Assembly (NCBI GenBank): GCA_963663605.2
Contig: CAXXVF010000002.1
Coordinates: 1,178,001 to 1,242,000 of the forward strand
Source of the DNA: Sporobacter sp963663605
GTDB lineage: Bacteria; Bacillota; Clostridia; Oscillospirales; Oscillospiraceae
Direction: 5' to 3'
DNA length: 64,000 nucleotides
This document shows, piece by piece, positions 34,511 through 43,264 of this stretch. The number at the start of each line of letters is the position of its first letter. The stretch's first letter is position 1. Under the pieces are notes generated by a model that had not been told where the DNA came from, made no database searches, and saw only the letters and a list, made by a program, of their open reading frames with translations. The translations under genes and the position numbers were made by a program.

Positions 34511-34900
34511 TCAGGTCTTTTCCTTATCGTAATATTCCTTTATAAGCCCGACGATATCGGAAAGCGTAAGGCCGAGGCCCTTGTAATAGGCTACATCCTT
34601 TTTAAGTTTCTGACCGGCCAGTTCCCGACATTTGTCCTGCCGGTCTTTATCGGTCAGCCCCGCCACGAAGCAGCCGCGTCCGACCATGGAATAGATGAAA
34701 CCCTGCCGTTCCAGCTCCTCCCACGCGGTCTTGACGGTAATGATGCTGATGCGGAGTTCCTTGGCCACGGTGCGGATGGCCGGCAGCGCGGCGCCGCTTT
34801 CCAATTCGCCTTTTATGATCTGCGCGCTGATCTGGTCAAACAGCTGCTGATAGATCGGCTTATCCGACGTATTGGAGATGATTATATTCATAGGCCTCAC
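34511..34900 (-). CDS. GntR family regulator (YtrA type)
   Basis: 129 aa: winged helix with PIYQQLFDQISAQIIKGELESG and ALPAIRTVAKELRISIITVKTAWEELE, then a short C-terminal helix pair, the size of the YtrA branch that regulates its own ABC transporter. GTG start overlaps the permease stop by 4 nt; an ATG three codons on is possible. Likely binds the palindrome over the operon's -10 box. Confidence 0.88.
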   Translation of the reverse strand: MRPMNIIISNTSDKPIYQQLFDQISAQIIKGELESGAALPAIRTVAKELRISIITVKTAWEELERQGFIYSMVGRGCFVAGLTDKDRQDKCRELAGQKLKKDVAYYKGLGLTLSDIVGLIKEYYDKEKT

Positions 34901-35538
34901 ACATCTGTTTTCTCAAAATACGCGGCGGCCTTCCTGTATGCCAGCAAATTTGCCGCGGCATATAGGATAATGCCCGCTGTAAGCGTCAGAATCTGGCCGT
35001 TCAGCACGCCCGGCGTATCGAAAAACAGCTTGAAAGCCGGGACGAACCAGAGGAGGCATTCAACAAGTGCGCCGAAGAGTATCGCGGCTATAACGCCGAG
35101 CGCCGTCGGCAGGAACGTTTTATTCGCCCTCTTGTAGACGCCCGGCAGGAAGATTAAATTAAAAATGGCATAGATGATGAAGACGAACCCGAAAAGAGCC
35201 AGGTTCACATCCAGCATCGCGGGATTCCCCTGCGGGTACAGCGCTTTGTTGATAAACGCGAACGGTACGGCAAACAGGATCTGCGCCAGCTCTATTGCGA
35301 TGATCGACATAAACCGCGCCTTGACGATATCTCTTTTCCGAACAGGCAGCAAAGCCGTGAAATAGATATCCTTATACTCTTTGCATACGACGAAGATGAT
35401 CGGTATCGTGATGAATACATACATGAACGCGATAAAATACGGATATTCGGGTATTAAAAGCAGCGCGCCGAGAAGTATCAGGAAGTATGCCTGCGGCTGA
35501 ACGGACAGCCGGAATTCTTTATACAGTAATTTTTTCAC
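34897..35538 (-). CDS. ABC-2 type permease of the GntR operon
   Basis: 213-aa membrane protein with six hydrophobic segments (LILLGALLLIPEYPYFIAFMYVFIT at the start), of the ABC-2 family. Short soluble loop CKEYKDIYFTALLPVRKRDIVKARF between helices 2 and 3, as in YtrC/BcrB-like exporters. Overlaps the ATPase and regulator genes by 4 nt on each side. Probably exports or responds to peptide or envelope stress; substrate not readable. Confidence 0.82.
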   Translation of the reverse strand: MKKLLYKEFRLSVQPQAYFLILLGALLLIPEYPYFIAFMYVFITIPIIFVVCKEYKDIYFTALLPVRKRDIVKARFMSIIAIELAQILFAVPFAFINKALYPQGNPAMLDVNLALFGFVFIIYAIFNLIFLPGVYKRANKTFLPTALGVIAAILFGALVECLLWFVPAFKLFFDTPGVLNGQILTLTAGIILYAAANLLAYRKAAAYFEKTDV

Positions 35539-36389
35539 TGTTTGTTTCCCCTCCTGGCATAGTAGATCATGATGCTTTCAAGATCCGCCGCCTCAATGTT
35601 CAGACCGTTCATCGCACCGGCTTCGCTTGCCGGAATGAGTGCGGAAAAGCCGAACTCGTTCTTTTTGTACGCGATCAAGCGGTCTTTCTGTACTATATCA
35701 AACTGCTGTTTGGTTCCCTTGACGATTTTATATGCTCCGACAAACGCGTCTTTCGTATCCGTGGCGATGAGCTCCCCGTCTTCGATAAACGTGATGAAAT
35801 CGGCGCATTTTTCAAGGTCGGACGTGATATGCGTAGAAAACAGGACGCTCTTCTTCCCGTCCTCAACAAGCTCCTGAAACAGTTCAAGCAGCTCGTCGTG
35901 CGCGGCTGGGTCCAGACCGACTGTCGGTTCGTCCAAAAGCAGAAGCTCTGCGTTGTGTGAGAGCGCCAGCGCAAGCGAATAGTGCACCTTCATGCCTTCG
36001 GACAGTTCGCCGATCTTCTTGTCGTTGTCTATGTTGAACCGGCGGCAGTACGCGTTATACGTCTTTTCGTCCCAATCCGTATAAAAACGCCGGACAACAT
36101 CCGTTACTGTCCTGATCCTGCTTTTTTGATAATAATCCGCGCCGCCGAACGCGTAGCCAACCTTCTGCTTGAGCGCCAGCTCGTTGTCTTTAAATACCTT
36201 CCCGAACATTTCCACCGTTCCGCCGTCCGCGTGTACGATATTAAGCATCGACTTGAGCGTCGTCGTCTTTCCGGAACCGTTGCGCCCGATGAAGCCCATG
36301 ATATATCCGTTCTCCAATGAAAACGACACGCCGTCCAGCTTGAACTTCGGATAGTTTTTCGTCAGTCCGTTTACAGCCAATACCGGCAT
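35535..36389 (-). CDS. ABC transporter ATP-binding protein
   Basis: 284-aa ATPase with Walker A GRNGSGKTT near residue 37, signature LSEGMKVHYSLALAL near 135, Walker B LLLLDEPTVGLDP, and the switch histidine in LFSTHI. First gene of the ATPase-permease-GntR operon. The last 70 residues form an extra regulatory domain, as in bacteriocin/antibiotic-type exporters. Confidence 0.92.
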   Translation of the reverse strand: MPVLAVNGLTKNYPKFKLDGVSFSLENGYIMGFIGRNGSGKTTTLKSMLNIVHADGGTVEMFGKVFKDNELALKQKVGYAFGGADYYQKSRIRTVTDVVRRFYTDWDEKTYNAYCRRFNIDNDKKIGELSEGMKVHYSLALALSHNAELLLLDEPTVGLDPAAHDELLELFQELVEDGKKSVLFSTHITSDLEKCADFITFIEDGELIATDTKDAFVGAYKIVKGTKQQFDIVQKDRLIAYKKNEFGFSALIPASEAGAMNGLNIEAADLESIMIYYARRGNKQ

Positions 36390-36408
36390 CTGATCCAGCC
36401 CCTTTCAC

Positions 36409-36461
36409 ATATTGTGTCTATTGAGTATACACAATATACACCCCGCGCTTTAATTTGTCAA
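36409..36461 (-). promoter_or_regulatory. Promoter and GntR operator of the ABC operon
   Basis: Minus strand: TTGACA (36456-36461), 17-nt spacer, TATATT (36433-36438). ATATTGTGT (36409-36417) and ACACAATAT (36429-36437) form a 9-bp inverted repeat with 11-nt spacer whose upstream arm covers the -10 box. A repressor bound here would block initiation; autoregulation by the operon's GntR protein is the natural reading. Confidence 0.8.
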
Positions 36462-36570
36462 CAGTTTATGCATTTTTCCGTTTTCACCCGCCTTCTTACT
36501 CTACGCCGCCGCTTCGTGTTCATGGCTGTACAGCCGCAATAACTTTAAAACGCGACGGGCGGGAACAGAT

Positions 36571-36604
36571 AAAAATATGCGGCCCTGTCAGGCCGCAATT
36601 TTTA
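36571..36604. terminator. Terminator downstream of recN
   Basis: TGCGGCC-CTGTCA-GGCCGCA stem with ATTTTTAT runs on both sides; ends the recN transcript and may work in both directions. Confidence 0.8.
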
Positions 36605-36647
36605 TATTGAACAATTATTCATTATGTTGAATAGTGGTTCAGCCCTT

Positions 36648-38333
36648 TCATTTTTCCTTGTACCTGGCCGAGGCCTCGAGCTGCTCGGCCGCGGAGAGGA
36701 GCGTCGTCTCCGTAACGTTCTCACCGCCTGTAAGGCGCGCGATCTCGTGTTTGCGTGCCTCATAGTCCAGTTCCGTGACGTATGTATAGGTCCGGCCGTT
36801 TTGCGTTTTCTTCTCGATCTCGAAGTGTACGTCCGCCATAACGGCCAGCTGCATGAGGTGCGTAACGCACAGCACCTGGCGGTCGCGCGACAAGTCGGCA
36901 AGCTTCTCCCCTACGCGCTGCGCGGCGATGCCGGATACACCGGCGTCCACCTCGTCGAAGACCATCGTCGCGGCTTCGTCGTTTTCCGTCAGGACGTTTT
37001 TCAGGGCCAGCATGATGCGCGACAGCTCGCCGCCGGAGGCGATGTTTTTGATCCGTCCCGGCGCCTGGCCGGCGTTGGCCGACATCAGAAAACGTATATC
37101 GTCGCAGCCGGAATCGTTCAGGCCGAATTCGCCTCTTATTACGTCAAACTCAACTTCAAACAGGACGCCCGCCATATTGAGGCCTCCAAGCTCCTTTTTG
37201 ATGCGTTTTTCGAGCGTTTTGGCGGCTGTCCGCCGTTTTTCGCTGAGGGCGCGCGCCTTTTCCAGTGCATCCGTTTTAAGGCTCTCAAGTTCCTTTTCCA
37301 GCCGAGTGCGCTTCTCTGAGGCAAACTCGATCTCTTCGAGCTCCTTTCGGCATGTTTCCCTGTAATCTATGAGCGCCGCTTCGCTGTCGCCGTATTTGCG
37401 CATCAAGCGGCGGAGCGTGTCGAGCCGCGCTTCGATAACCTCGAGCTCTCCCGGCGAAAAATCCAGGCTTTCGGTCAGATCTCTGAGCTCTTCCGTCACG
37501 TCCTCGGCCGCGTAGAGCAGGTCGTTTATTCTTTGCGACAAAGCGCCGATGCTGTCCGCGTAGCGCGCGGCTGCCGACACCTGCTGCCCCGCCTCCGCGA
37601 TGAGGGAAACCGCGCCGCTGGAATCGTCACCGCCGTGCAGGTTATAAAGCGCGCCGTCAAGCGCCTCGGTCAGCCTGGACGCGTTTTTCAACAGGTCGCG
37701 CCGCGCCGTTTTTTCCTCGAACTCGCCCGGTTTGATATCGGCCTTTTCGAGTTCGTCCAATTGGAAGCGCAGCATGTCGAGCTTTCGTTCCTTTTCGCTT
37801 TCGTCCATCGTCAGCTTCTCGATCTCGATCTGCTTGTCCCGCATTGCTTTATAGGCTTCCCGGTAAGTTTCAAGCGTTTCAATAAGTCTGCCGAAACCGT
37901 CGAGATACCCCCGATGGGCGTTTTCGTCGAGCAGCTTGCGCCCGTCGTTTTGACCGTGTATGTCGATAAGCAGGCCGCCCAGCTCACGCAGCTGACCGAC
38001 CGTAACGGGACAGCCGTTGACGCGGCAGGTATTCTTGCCGTCGGCGGTGATTTTGCGCATGCAAAACAGCTTGCCGTCCTCGTCGGGCGCGACGCCGTTT
38101 TCATCGCACCATTTCTCCGCGTCCACGCCGGAAAAAACGGCGGTCACGGCGGCGCTGTCCGCGCCCGTGCGCACGAGCTCGCGGGATGTCCGCCCGCCTG
38201 TGACGGCGTTGAGCGCGTCGATCACGATGGATTTGCCCGCGCCGGTCTCGCCCGTGAGCACGTTGAGCCCCGGGCCGAATTTGACGTCGGCCTTTTCGAT
38301 CACGACGATATTTTCAATGTGGAGCAATTCGAT
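36648..38333 (-). CDS. recN: DNA repair protein RecN
   Basis: 561 aa from MIELLHIENIVVIEKADV (GAGGAG upstream; an earlier in-frame ATG lacks a site). SMC-like ATPase: Walker A TGETGAGKSIVIDAL at the N-terminus, coiled-coil arms in the middle, signature ASGGELSRIMLAL and Walker B TMVFDEVDAGVSG at the C-terminus. Tethers broken DNA ends in double-strand-break repair. Follows argR in the conserved Firmicutes order. Confidence 0.95.
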   Translation of the reverse strand: MELLHIENIVVIEKADVKFGPGLNVLTGETGAGKSIVIDALNAVTGGRTSRELVRTGADSAAVTAVFSGVDAEKWCDENGVAPDEDGKLFCMRKITADGKNTCRVNGCPVTVGQLRELGGLLIDIHGQNDGRKLLDENAHRGYLDGFGRLIETLETYREAYKAMRDKQIEIEKLTMDESEKERKLDMLRFQLDELEKADIKPGEFEEKTARRDLLKNASRLTEALDGALYNLHGGDDSSGAVSLIAEAGQQVSAAARYADSIGALSQRINDLLYAAEDVTEELRDLTESLDFSPGELEVIEARLDTLRRLMRKYGDSEAALIDYRETCRKELEEIEFASEKRTRLEKELESLKTDALEKARALSEKRRTAAKTLEKRIKKELGGLNMAGVLFEVEFDVIRGEFGLNDSGCDDIRFLMSANAGQAPGRIKNIASGGELSRIMLALKNVLTENDEAATMVFDEVDAGVSGIAAQRVGEKLADLSRDRQVLCVTHLMQLAVMADVHFEIEKKTQNGRTYTYVTELDYEARKHEIARLTGGENVTETTLLSAAEQLEASARYKEK

Positions 38334-38378
38334 CATTGTTATCTCCTCATTTGCGGCGGTCAAATAATTATGGATAAC

Positions 38379-38405
38379 GGGGCGATGTGGGCATCGCCCC
38401 CTACA
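38379..38405. repeat. GGGGCGATG-type palindromic repeat
   Basis: GGGGCGATGTGGGCATCGCCCCCTACA, a relative of the two elements at 31.7 kb, sitting in the recN-argR gap 60 nt before copy D of the other family. Confidence 0.75.
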
Positions 38406-38465
38406 AAGACGAAGGAACGCTTCTCAAATGCATTTCAACGGTTAAAGCCGTATGTACTTTTTATC

Positions 38466-38518
38466 AAGCAGGTTCATAAGGGCCGCAGGCCCTTATACCT
38501 TTAAGGGCGGGGGGCGGG
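38466..38518 (+). repeat. Dispersed GC-rich palindromic repeat, copy D
   Basis: AGCAGGTTCATAAGGGCCGCAGGCCCTTATACCTTTAAGGG then CGGGGGGCGGG, nearly identical to copy B in its hairpin part. Confidence 0.85.
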
Positions 38519-38526
38519 TTAAGTAT

Positions 38527-38976
38527 CTACAGCATGTTTTCTATGTCTTTGCAAAACTGTTGGGCCGCGGCGCTGTCGCTCATGGCCAGAAAAGCGGTGT
38601 CGTCCCCGGCGATGGAGCCGGCAAGGTTTTTGATGTTCATACTGTCGATCGCGCTGCACGCCGCCGACGCCAGTCCCGGAAGGGTCTTGATGACGACGAT
38701 GTTCTGCGCGCAGACGAAAGAGGTCACGCTTTCTTTGAAAATCGATTTCAGGCGGGAGGCGTAGTTCTGCATCTCCTGCTTCTGTCCGACGACGTAGTGA
38801 TACCGGCCGTCGGGCGTGAGTTCCTTGATCAGCTGCAGCTCTTTGATATCGCGCGAAAGCGTCGCCTGCGTGCTATTGATCCCGGCTTCGCGCAGCGCTT
38901 CAATCAAACCGTTTTGCGTCTGAATCTCTTTGGCGGCGATGATCTTCAGGATCGCGTTTTGTCGTTTGTTTTTCAT
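38527..38976 (-). CDS. argR: Arginine repressor
   Basis: 149 aa from MKNKRQNAIL, with GGGAGG upstream (a longer frame exists without a ribosome site). N-terminal winged helix with STQATLSRDIKELQLIKE, C-terminal arginine-binding/hexamer domain with IAGDDTAFLA. Represses arginine biosynthesis in the presence of arginine. Stands in the usual place between nadK and recN. Confidence 0.94.
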   Translation of the reverse strand: MKNKRQNAILKIIAAKEIQTQNGLIEALREAGINSTQATLSRDIKELQLIKELTPDGRYHYVVGQKQEMQNYASRLKSIFKESVTSFVCAQNIVVIKTLPGLASAACSAIDSMNIKNLAGSIAGDDTAFLAMSDSAAAQQFCKDIENML

Positions 38977-39102
38977 GTAAACCTCCCAAGCGCTTCGCGC
39001 AAAAAATGTTGTGAATATCCCTCCGCGCACGGGAGGTTTGTCCGCCGGTCCCCCGCCGATAGCGGCGCAAGACCGGACAGCTGCAGAAGCGGGCGTCTGA
39101 TT

Positions 39103-39960
39103 CTATTCGCCCAGCTTTTCACTCACTCTTGTATAAAAGCTCCTGCTCGACAGATGTATCAGAAGCGTTTCCTTCTTTGATTTGCGCACGCTGACGACGT
39201 CGCCGCTCACGAGGCTGATATACTTGCCGCCGTCCACGTTCAGATAGGCGGGGTTGACCTTGACGGCCCCGAGTTCGATGGATACATGCCGGTCGGGCGC
39301 GAGGACGAAGGAGCGGGCGGCCAGTACATGCGCGCAGATCGGCGTAACGACGATGCTGTCGGCGCTCGGCTCGACGATGGGACCGCCGGCCGCCATCGAG
39401 TAGGCTGTCGAGCCCGTCGGCGTGGCGACAATCGCGCCGTCGCCGGAAAAATGCGATATCTTTTTTCCGTCGCCTTTGAGCGTTACGTCTATGACCTTCG
39501 TGACGCCGGCAATGACGACGTCGTTGAGCGCGAAATCGCTGAAAATGACTTCGCCGCCGCGGATGAGCTCCATATCGAGCATCATCCGGCGATTGATCTC
39601 GTAATCACCGCAAACGGCCTGCCGTATGAGCGCGATATCCTCTTTTTCGATCTCCGCCATGAAGCCCTTCTGGCCTATGTTGACGCCGAGGATCGGAACA
39701 GACGTAAGCGCCGACGCCCGGGCCACGCGGAGGATCGTCCCGTCTCCGCCAAAAACGACCGCCATATCCGCGCCTTCAAGCTCCGTGTCCAGATCGGATA
39801 CGTTAAGCTCCGGCGGAACGGACGGCGCCGCGCCGTTCTCATCAAAAAGCGGGCACACGACAACAGACGCGCCGCAGCCTTTCAAAAGGTCGTTTACTTG
39901 CAGCGTCAGCGCAAAATCCCTGTCGCGTTTGACATTCGGGCACAGCAGGACACGTCTCAT
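39103..39960 (-). CDS. nadK: NAD kinase
   Basis: 285 aa phosphorylating NAD to NADP. Motifs: FGGDGTILRVAR near 72, NDVVIAG and the long GDGAIVATPTGSTAYSMAAG block near 150-175. Cytoplasmic. Sits 24 nt downstream of tlyA in a tight operon. Confidence 0.95.
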   Translation of the reverse strand: MRRVLLCPNVKRDRDFALTLQVNDLLKGCGASVVVCPLFDENGAAPSVPPELNVSDLDTELEGADMAVVFGGDGTILRVARASALTSVPILGVNIGQKGFMAEIEKEDIALIRQAVCGDYEINRRMMLDMELIRGGEVIFSDFALNDVVIAGVTKVIDVTLKGDGKKISHFSGDGAIVATPTGSTAYSMAAGGPIVEPSADSIVVTPICAHVLAARSFVLAPDRHVSIELGAVKVNPAYLNVDGGKYISLVSGDVVSVRKSKKETLLIHLSSRSFYTRVSEKLGE

Positions 39961-39984
39961 TTTTGTCTGTCCTTTCGTATAGGC

Positions 39985-40806
39985 TTACTCCGGCGCGGCG
40001 TTGTCCGCCGTTTCATGCGCCGAGGATACGATCTTCTCTATGTCAATGTCTGTATCTACATCGGCGCGTACGTCCCGATGGGACAAATGCGCCAGAAACT
40101 CTATGTTCCCTTCCGGTCCTTTGATCGGCGAGAAGGTCATGTTTTTCACAATAAATCCGGTGTTTTCCGCGTCTTTCATAAATGTTTTCAGGACTTCGGC
40201 ATGCGTAGAGGCTTCGCGGACAACGCCTTTTTTCCCGACCTTGTCACGCCCGGCTTCAAACTGCGGTTTGACGAGGCATACGACTTCCCCGCCGTCCGTT
40301 AAAAGCGCCTTCACGGCCGGCAGGACGAGCCGCAGTGAAATGAACGAGACGTCGATGACGGCCAGCTCGAGCTTCTCTGGGACCTGCTCCGGCGTTAAAT
40401 AGCGGACGTTCGTCCGCTCCATCACGACGACGCGCGCGTCGTTTCGAAGCTTCCAGGCCAGCTGTCCGTATCCGACGTCGACGGCGTAGACGCGTTTGGC
40501 CCCCCGTCCAAGCAGGACGTCCGTGAAACCGCCTGTCGAAGCGCCGCAGTCGATACAGCTTCTGCCGTCCGGCGATACGCCGAAGAAGTCCAGCGCCTTT
40601 TCAAGTTTCAGGCCGCCCCGGCTGACGTATTTGAGCGTACTTCCGCGTACCTCGATATCGCTTTCGTCCGTGACGGGCGCACCGGGTTTGAGTTCCCTCT
40701 GGCCGTTGACGTATACGACGCCGCTCATGACGGCGGCTTTTGCCCGTTCCCTGCTTTCAAACAGTCCCAACGCATGCAGGCGCGCATCCAGCCGCGTACC
40801 CTTCAT
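39985..40806 (-). CDS. tlyA: TlyA family rRNA 2'-O-methyltransferase
   Basis: 273 aa: S4 RNA-binding domain at the N-terminus (TRLDARLHALGLFESRERAK) and an FtsJ-type methyltransferase domain with the SAM motif IDCGASTGGFTDVLLGRGAKRVYAVDVG. Family members methylate rRNA (and some have hemolysin labels). Overlaps dxs by 4 nt (ATGA). Confidence 0.93.
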   Translation of the reverse strand: MKGTRLDARLHALGLFESRERAKAAVMSGVVYVNGQRELKPGAPVTDESDIEVRGSTLKYVSRGGLKLEKALDFFGVSPDGRSCIDCGASTGGFTDVLLGRGAKRVYAVDVGYGQLAWKLRNDARVVVMERTNVRYLTPEQVPEKLELAVIDVSFISLRLVLPAVKALLTDGGEVVCLVKPQFEAGRDKVGKKGVVREASTHAEVLKTFMKDAENTGFIVKNMTFSPIKGPEGNIEFLAHLSHRDVRADVDTDIDIEKIVSSAHETADNAAPE

Positions 40807-42650
40807 CGCGCCAGTTCCTCCTCTGCTGCGTCCGCGACGCCGTCCGCGTCGATGCCGTAAGCGGCCCGCAGTTCGTCGATTTTCCCTTGCGGTATGAAGC
40901 GGCTGCCGAGGTTTAAAAGCCGGATGCTTTTGAGCTCGATATGCTTTTGAGCCGCGTGCCGGGCCAGTTTATGCCCGACGCCGCAGCTGGACGCACATTC
41001 CTCCAAAACGAGAAGACGTCCGGTTTTTTGAAGCGATTGTTCGACATCTCCGTATTCGATCGGCTGAACGACGCCGAGTTTTATGATCTCCACGGAAATT
41101 CCGCGTTCGTCCAGCGTATCCGCCGCGTCCAGCGCCGCGTTGATGTTTACGCCGTACGTCACGAGCGTTATATCCGTGCCCTCGCGCAGACACTTTGACG
41201 GCGCGGCGCCGCCGTCTTTGTAACGCCCCTCGCCGCCTTTGGGATAGCGGATGGCCACCGGCCCTTCCGTCTGTAAAACAGCCTGCCGGAGCATATCCCT
41301 AAGCTCACCGAAGCTGGCGGGACAGAATACGGTCATGCCCGGTACCGTTGACAAGAACCCGATATCGAAGATGCCCTGGTGCGTCTCGCCGTCGGCGCCG
41401 ACGAGCCCCGCCCGGTCTACGGCAAGCACGACGTGCAGTTTGGAAAGCGCGATATCGTGCAGCAGCATGTCATAAGACCGCTGAAGAAACGTCGAATAAA
41501 CGGCGAACACCGGCAGGCAGCCCTGCGCGGCCAGCCCCGCGGCCATCGACGCGCCATGCCCCTCGGCGATACCGACGTCGAAAAAGCGATCGGGAAATTT
41601 TGCCGCGAACGGCCCGAGGCCCGTGCCGCTCGTCATGGCGGCCGTTATGGCGCATACCCGCCAGTCCTGCCGGGCAAGCTTAACGAGTTCCTCGCCGAAA
41701 ACCGAGGAAAAGCATGCGCTGCCGCCGCCTAAAATGCCTTTTTTATAGTCGAAGGGCGACACGCCGTGATAAAGGTCCGGCGTATCCTCGGAATAGATAT
41801 AGCCCTTGCCTTTCTGCGTGATCACATGGACCAGGACCGGCTCTCCCAGCCCCTTTGCCCAGCCGAGCGCCTCCTCCAGCTGTTTCAGGTTATGCCCGTC
41901 GATCGGCCCGGCGTACTGCAGGCCCATCTCCTCAAACATGCTGCAGTTGAGGATCGTCTCCTTGACGGCGCTTTTAACGGCGTGGGTCAGACGGTAGATA
42001 TGCCGTCCGCCCGGCATTTTTTCCATAAAGCGCCGGTAACGTTTTTTAAACGCCGTATAGGATGGTTTGAGCCGCTGCCGGGCCAGATATTTCGCGATGC
42101 CGCCGACGTTCGGCGTGATGGACATGCCGTTGTCGTTTAATATGATGATGAGCGGCTCGCCGCTTTGTCCGGCGTCGCTGAGGCCCTCGTAGGCCAGTCC
42201 GCCGGTGAGCGCGCCGTCGCCGATGACGGAAATGACGCTGTAGTCCCGGCGGCCGATCGTCCGGGCCCGCGCCATGCCGAGCGCGACGGAAATGGAGTCC
42301 GACGCATGGCCGGCGATGAACGCGTCATGATGGGATTCCTCCGGCTTCGGGAAGCCCGAAAGGCCGCCGAACTGCCGGAGCGTAGAAAACCGGTCCTTCC
42401 GGCCCGTTAATATCTTGTGTACATAGCTTTGGTGGCCGACATCGAATACAATCCGGTCCTTCGACGTATCGAAAACCCGGTGTACGGCGACCGTCAGTTC
42501 GACAACGCCGAGATTTGAAGCCAGATGCCCGCCGGTTTTAGAAACGCTTTTGATCATGAACTGCCGGAGCACATCGCACAGGGCTAAAAGTTCCGCATCG
42601 CTTAAGCTTTTTATGTCCGCTGGTAAATTCAAATTGTCCAATAGTTCCAA
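40803..42650 (-). CDS. dxs: 1-deoxy-D-xylulose-5-phosphate synthase
   Basis: 615 aa, first enzyme of the MEP isoprenoid pathway (pyruvate + glyceraldehyde-3-phosphate). Thiamine diphosphate motif GDGALTGGLAYEGLSDAG near 150-165, early VFDVGHQSYVHKILTGR, and central-domain DRAGLVGADGETHQG near 410. Lies just downstream of the OapA-like gene; with ispA it shows this is an isoprenoid locus. Confidence 0.96.
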   Translation of the reverse strand: MELLDNLNLPADIKSLSDAELLALCDVLRQFMIKSVSKTGGHLASNLGVVELTVAVHRVFDTSKDRIVFDVGHQSYVHKILTGRKDRFSTLRQFGGLSGFPKPEESHHDAFIAGHASDSISVALGMARARTIGRRDYSVISVIGDGALTGGLAYEGLSDAGQSGEPLIIILNDNGMSITPNVGGIAKYLARQRLKPSYTAFKKRYRRFMEKMPGGRHIYRLTHAVKSAVKETILNCSMFEEMGLQYAGPIDGHNLKQLEEALGWAKGLGEPVLVHVITQKGKGYIYSEDTPDLYHGVSPFDYKKGILGGGSACFSSVFGEELVKLARQDWRVCAITAAMTSGTGLGPFAAKFPDRFFDVGIAEGHGASMAAGLAAQGCLPVFAVYSTFLQRSYDMLLHDIALSKLHVVLAVDRAGLVGADGETHQGIFDIGFLSTVPGMTVFCPASFGELRDMLRQAVLQTEGPVAIRYPKGGEGRYKDGGAAPSKCLREGTDITLVTYGVNINAALDAADTLDERGISVEIIKLGVVQPIEYGDVEQSLQKTGRLLVLEECASSCGVGHKLARHAAQKHIELKSIRLLNLGSRFIPQGKIDELRAAYGIDADGVADAAEEELAR

Positions 42651-42659
42651 GAGCTACCC

Positions 42660-43199
42660 TCATTTTTTCCCAAAAAGTCTGCTGAAAAAGCCGATCAGCT
42701 TCCCGACATCCAGCACGATACCCGTGCTGTTTCGGATCGCCAGCGCCTTGCCGGCGGCCTTGCCGCCGACCGTCGCCCCGGTCACGAGCCCCGAAATCAG
42801 AAGCTGCATGAACAGGTTCGGCAGCGAAAAGTCACTGACAAGCTTCGTTACGATGAGCGCCGACGTCGTACCGCTGATAATACCGGAGATGTCGCCGACG
42901 ACGTCGTTGCAGAAGCTTGAGACCTTATCGGCGTTTTTTATGAGCCGGATGGCTTCCGTCGCCCCGTGCTGCTTGTGCGCGGCCATGGAGTGAAACGGCG
43001 CAAGCGAAGCCGCCGTGACGGCCACCCCGATGATGTCGAACAGGATGCCGAGCAATATAAATACGGCCAAAACCACAAATGCCATGACATATCCCAGATT
43101 CCCCAATACTTTCGAGGAAGCCAGCGCGAATGTCATGGATACGAAAATGCTGATGATAGTGATTTTAATGACCCATCTAGGATTTGTTTTCGTCTTCAT
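42660..43199 (-). CDS. oapA: OLE-associated membrane protein OapA (CorB/DUF21-like)
   Basis: 179-aa membrane protein with about four hydrophobic segments (residues 11-28, 33-57, 90-115, 130-150) and basic ends. It resembles the membrane part of CorB/CNNM Mg2+ transport proteins. A glycine-spaced SGLVTGATVGGKAAGKAL stretch in the last part gives GxxxG packing. Its size, topology and place directly downstream of a 643-nt structured RNA and upstream of dxs fit OapA, the partner of OLE RNA at the membrane. The identification rests mainly on this context. Confidence 0.8.
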   Translation of the reverse strand: MKTKTNPRWVIKITIISIFVSMTFALASSKVLGNLGYVMAFVVLAVFILLGILFDIIGVAVTAASLAPFHSMAAHKQHGATEAIRLIKNADKVSSFCNDVVGDISGIISGTTSALIVTKLVSDFSLPNLFMQLLISGLVTGATVGGKAAGKALAIRNSTGIVLDVGKLIGFFSRLFGKK

Positions 43200-43264
43200 C
43201 TATCAATACACCAATATAAAGCTCCAAAACGCATTGTTATGATGCCGGTATCGTTTATTTTATG

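Noticed and set aside
34307..35137. Plus-strand ORF of 276 aa
   Set aside because: Antisense to the GntR/permease genes and to the leader peptide; no ribosome site.
37533..38504. Long plus-strand ORF of 323 aa
   Set aside because: Lies antisense to recN, whose motifs are complete; an effect of high GC codon bias.
39286..40302. Plus-strand ORF of 338 aa
   Set aside because: Antisense to nadK and tlyA; Arg-rich shadow.
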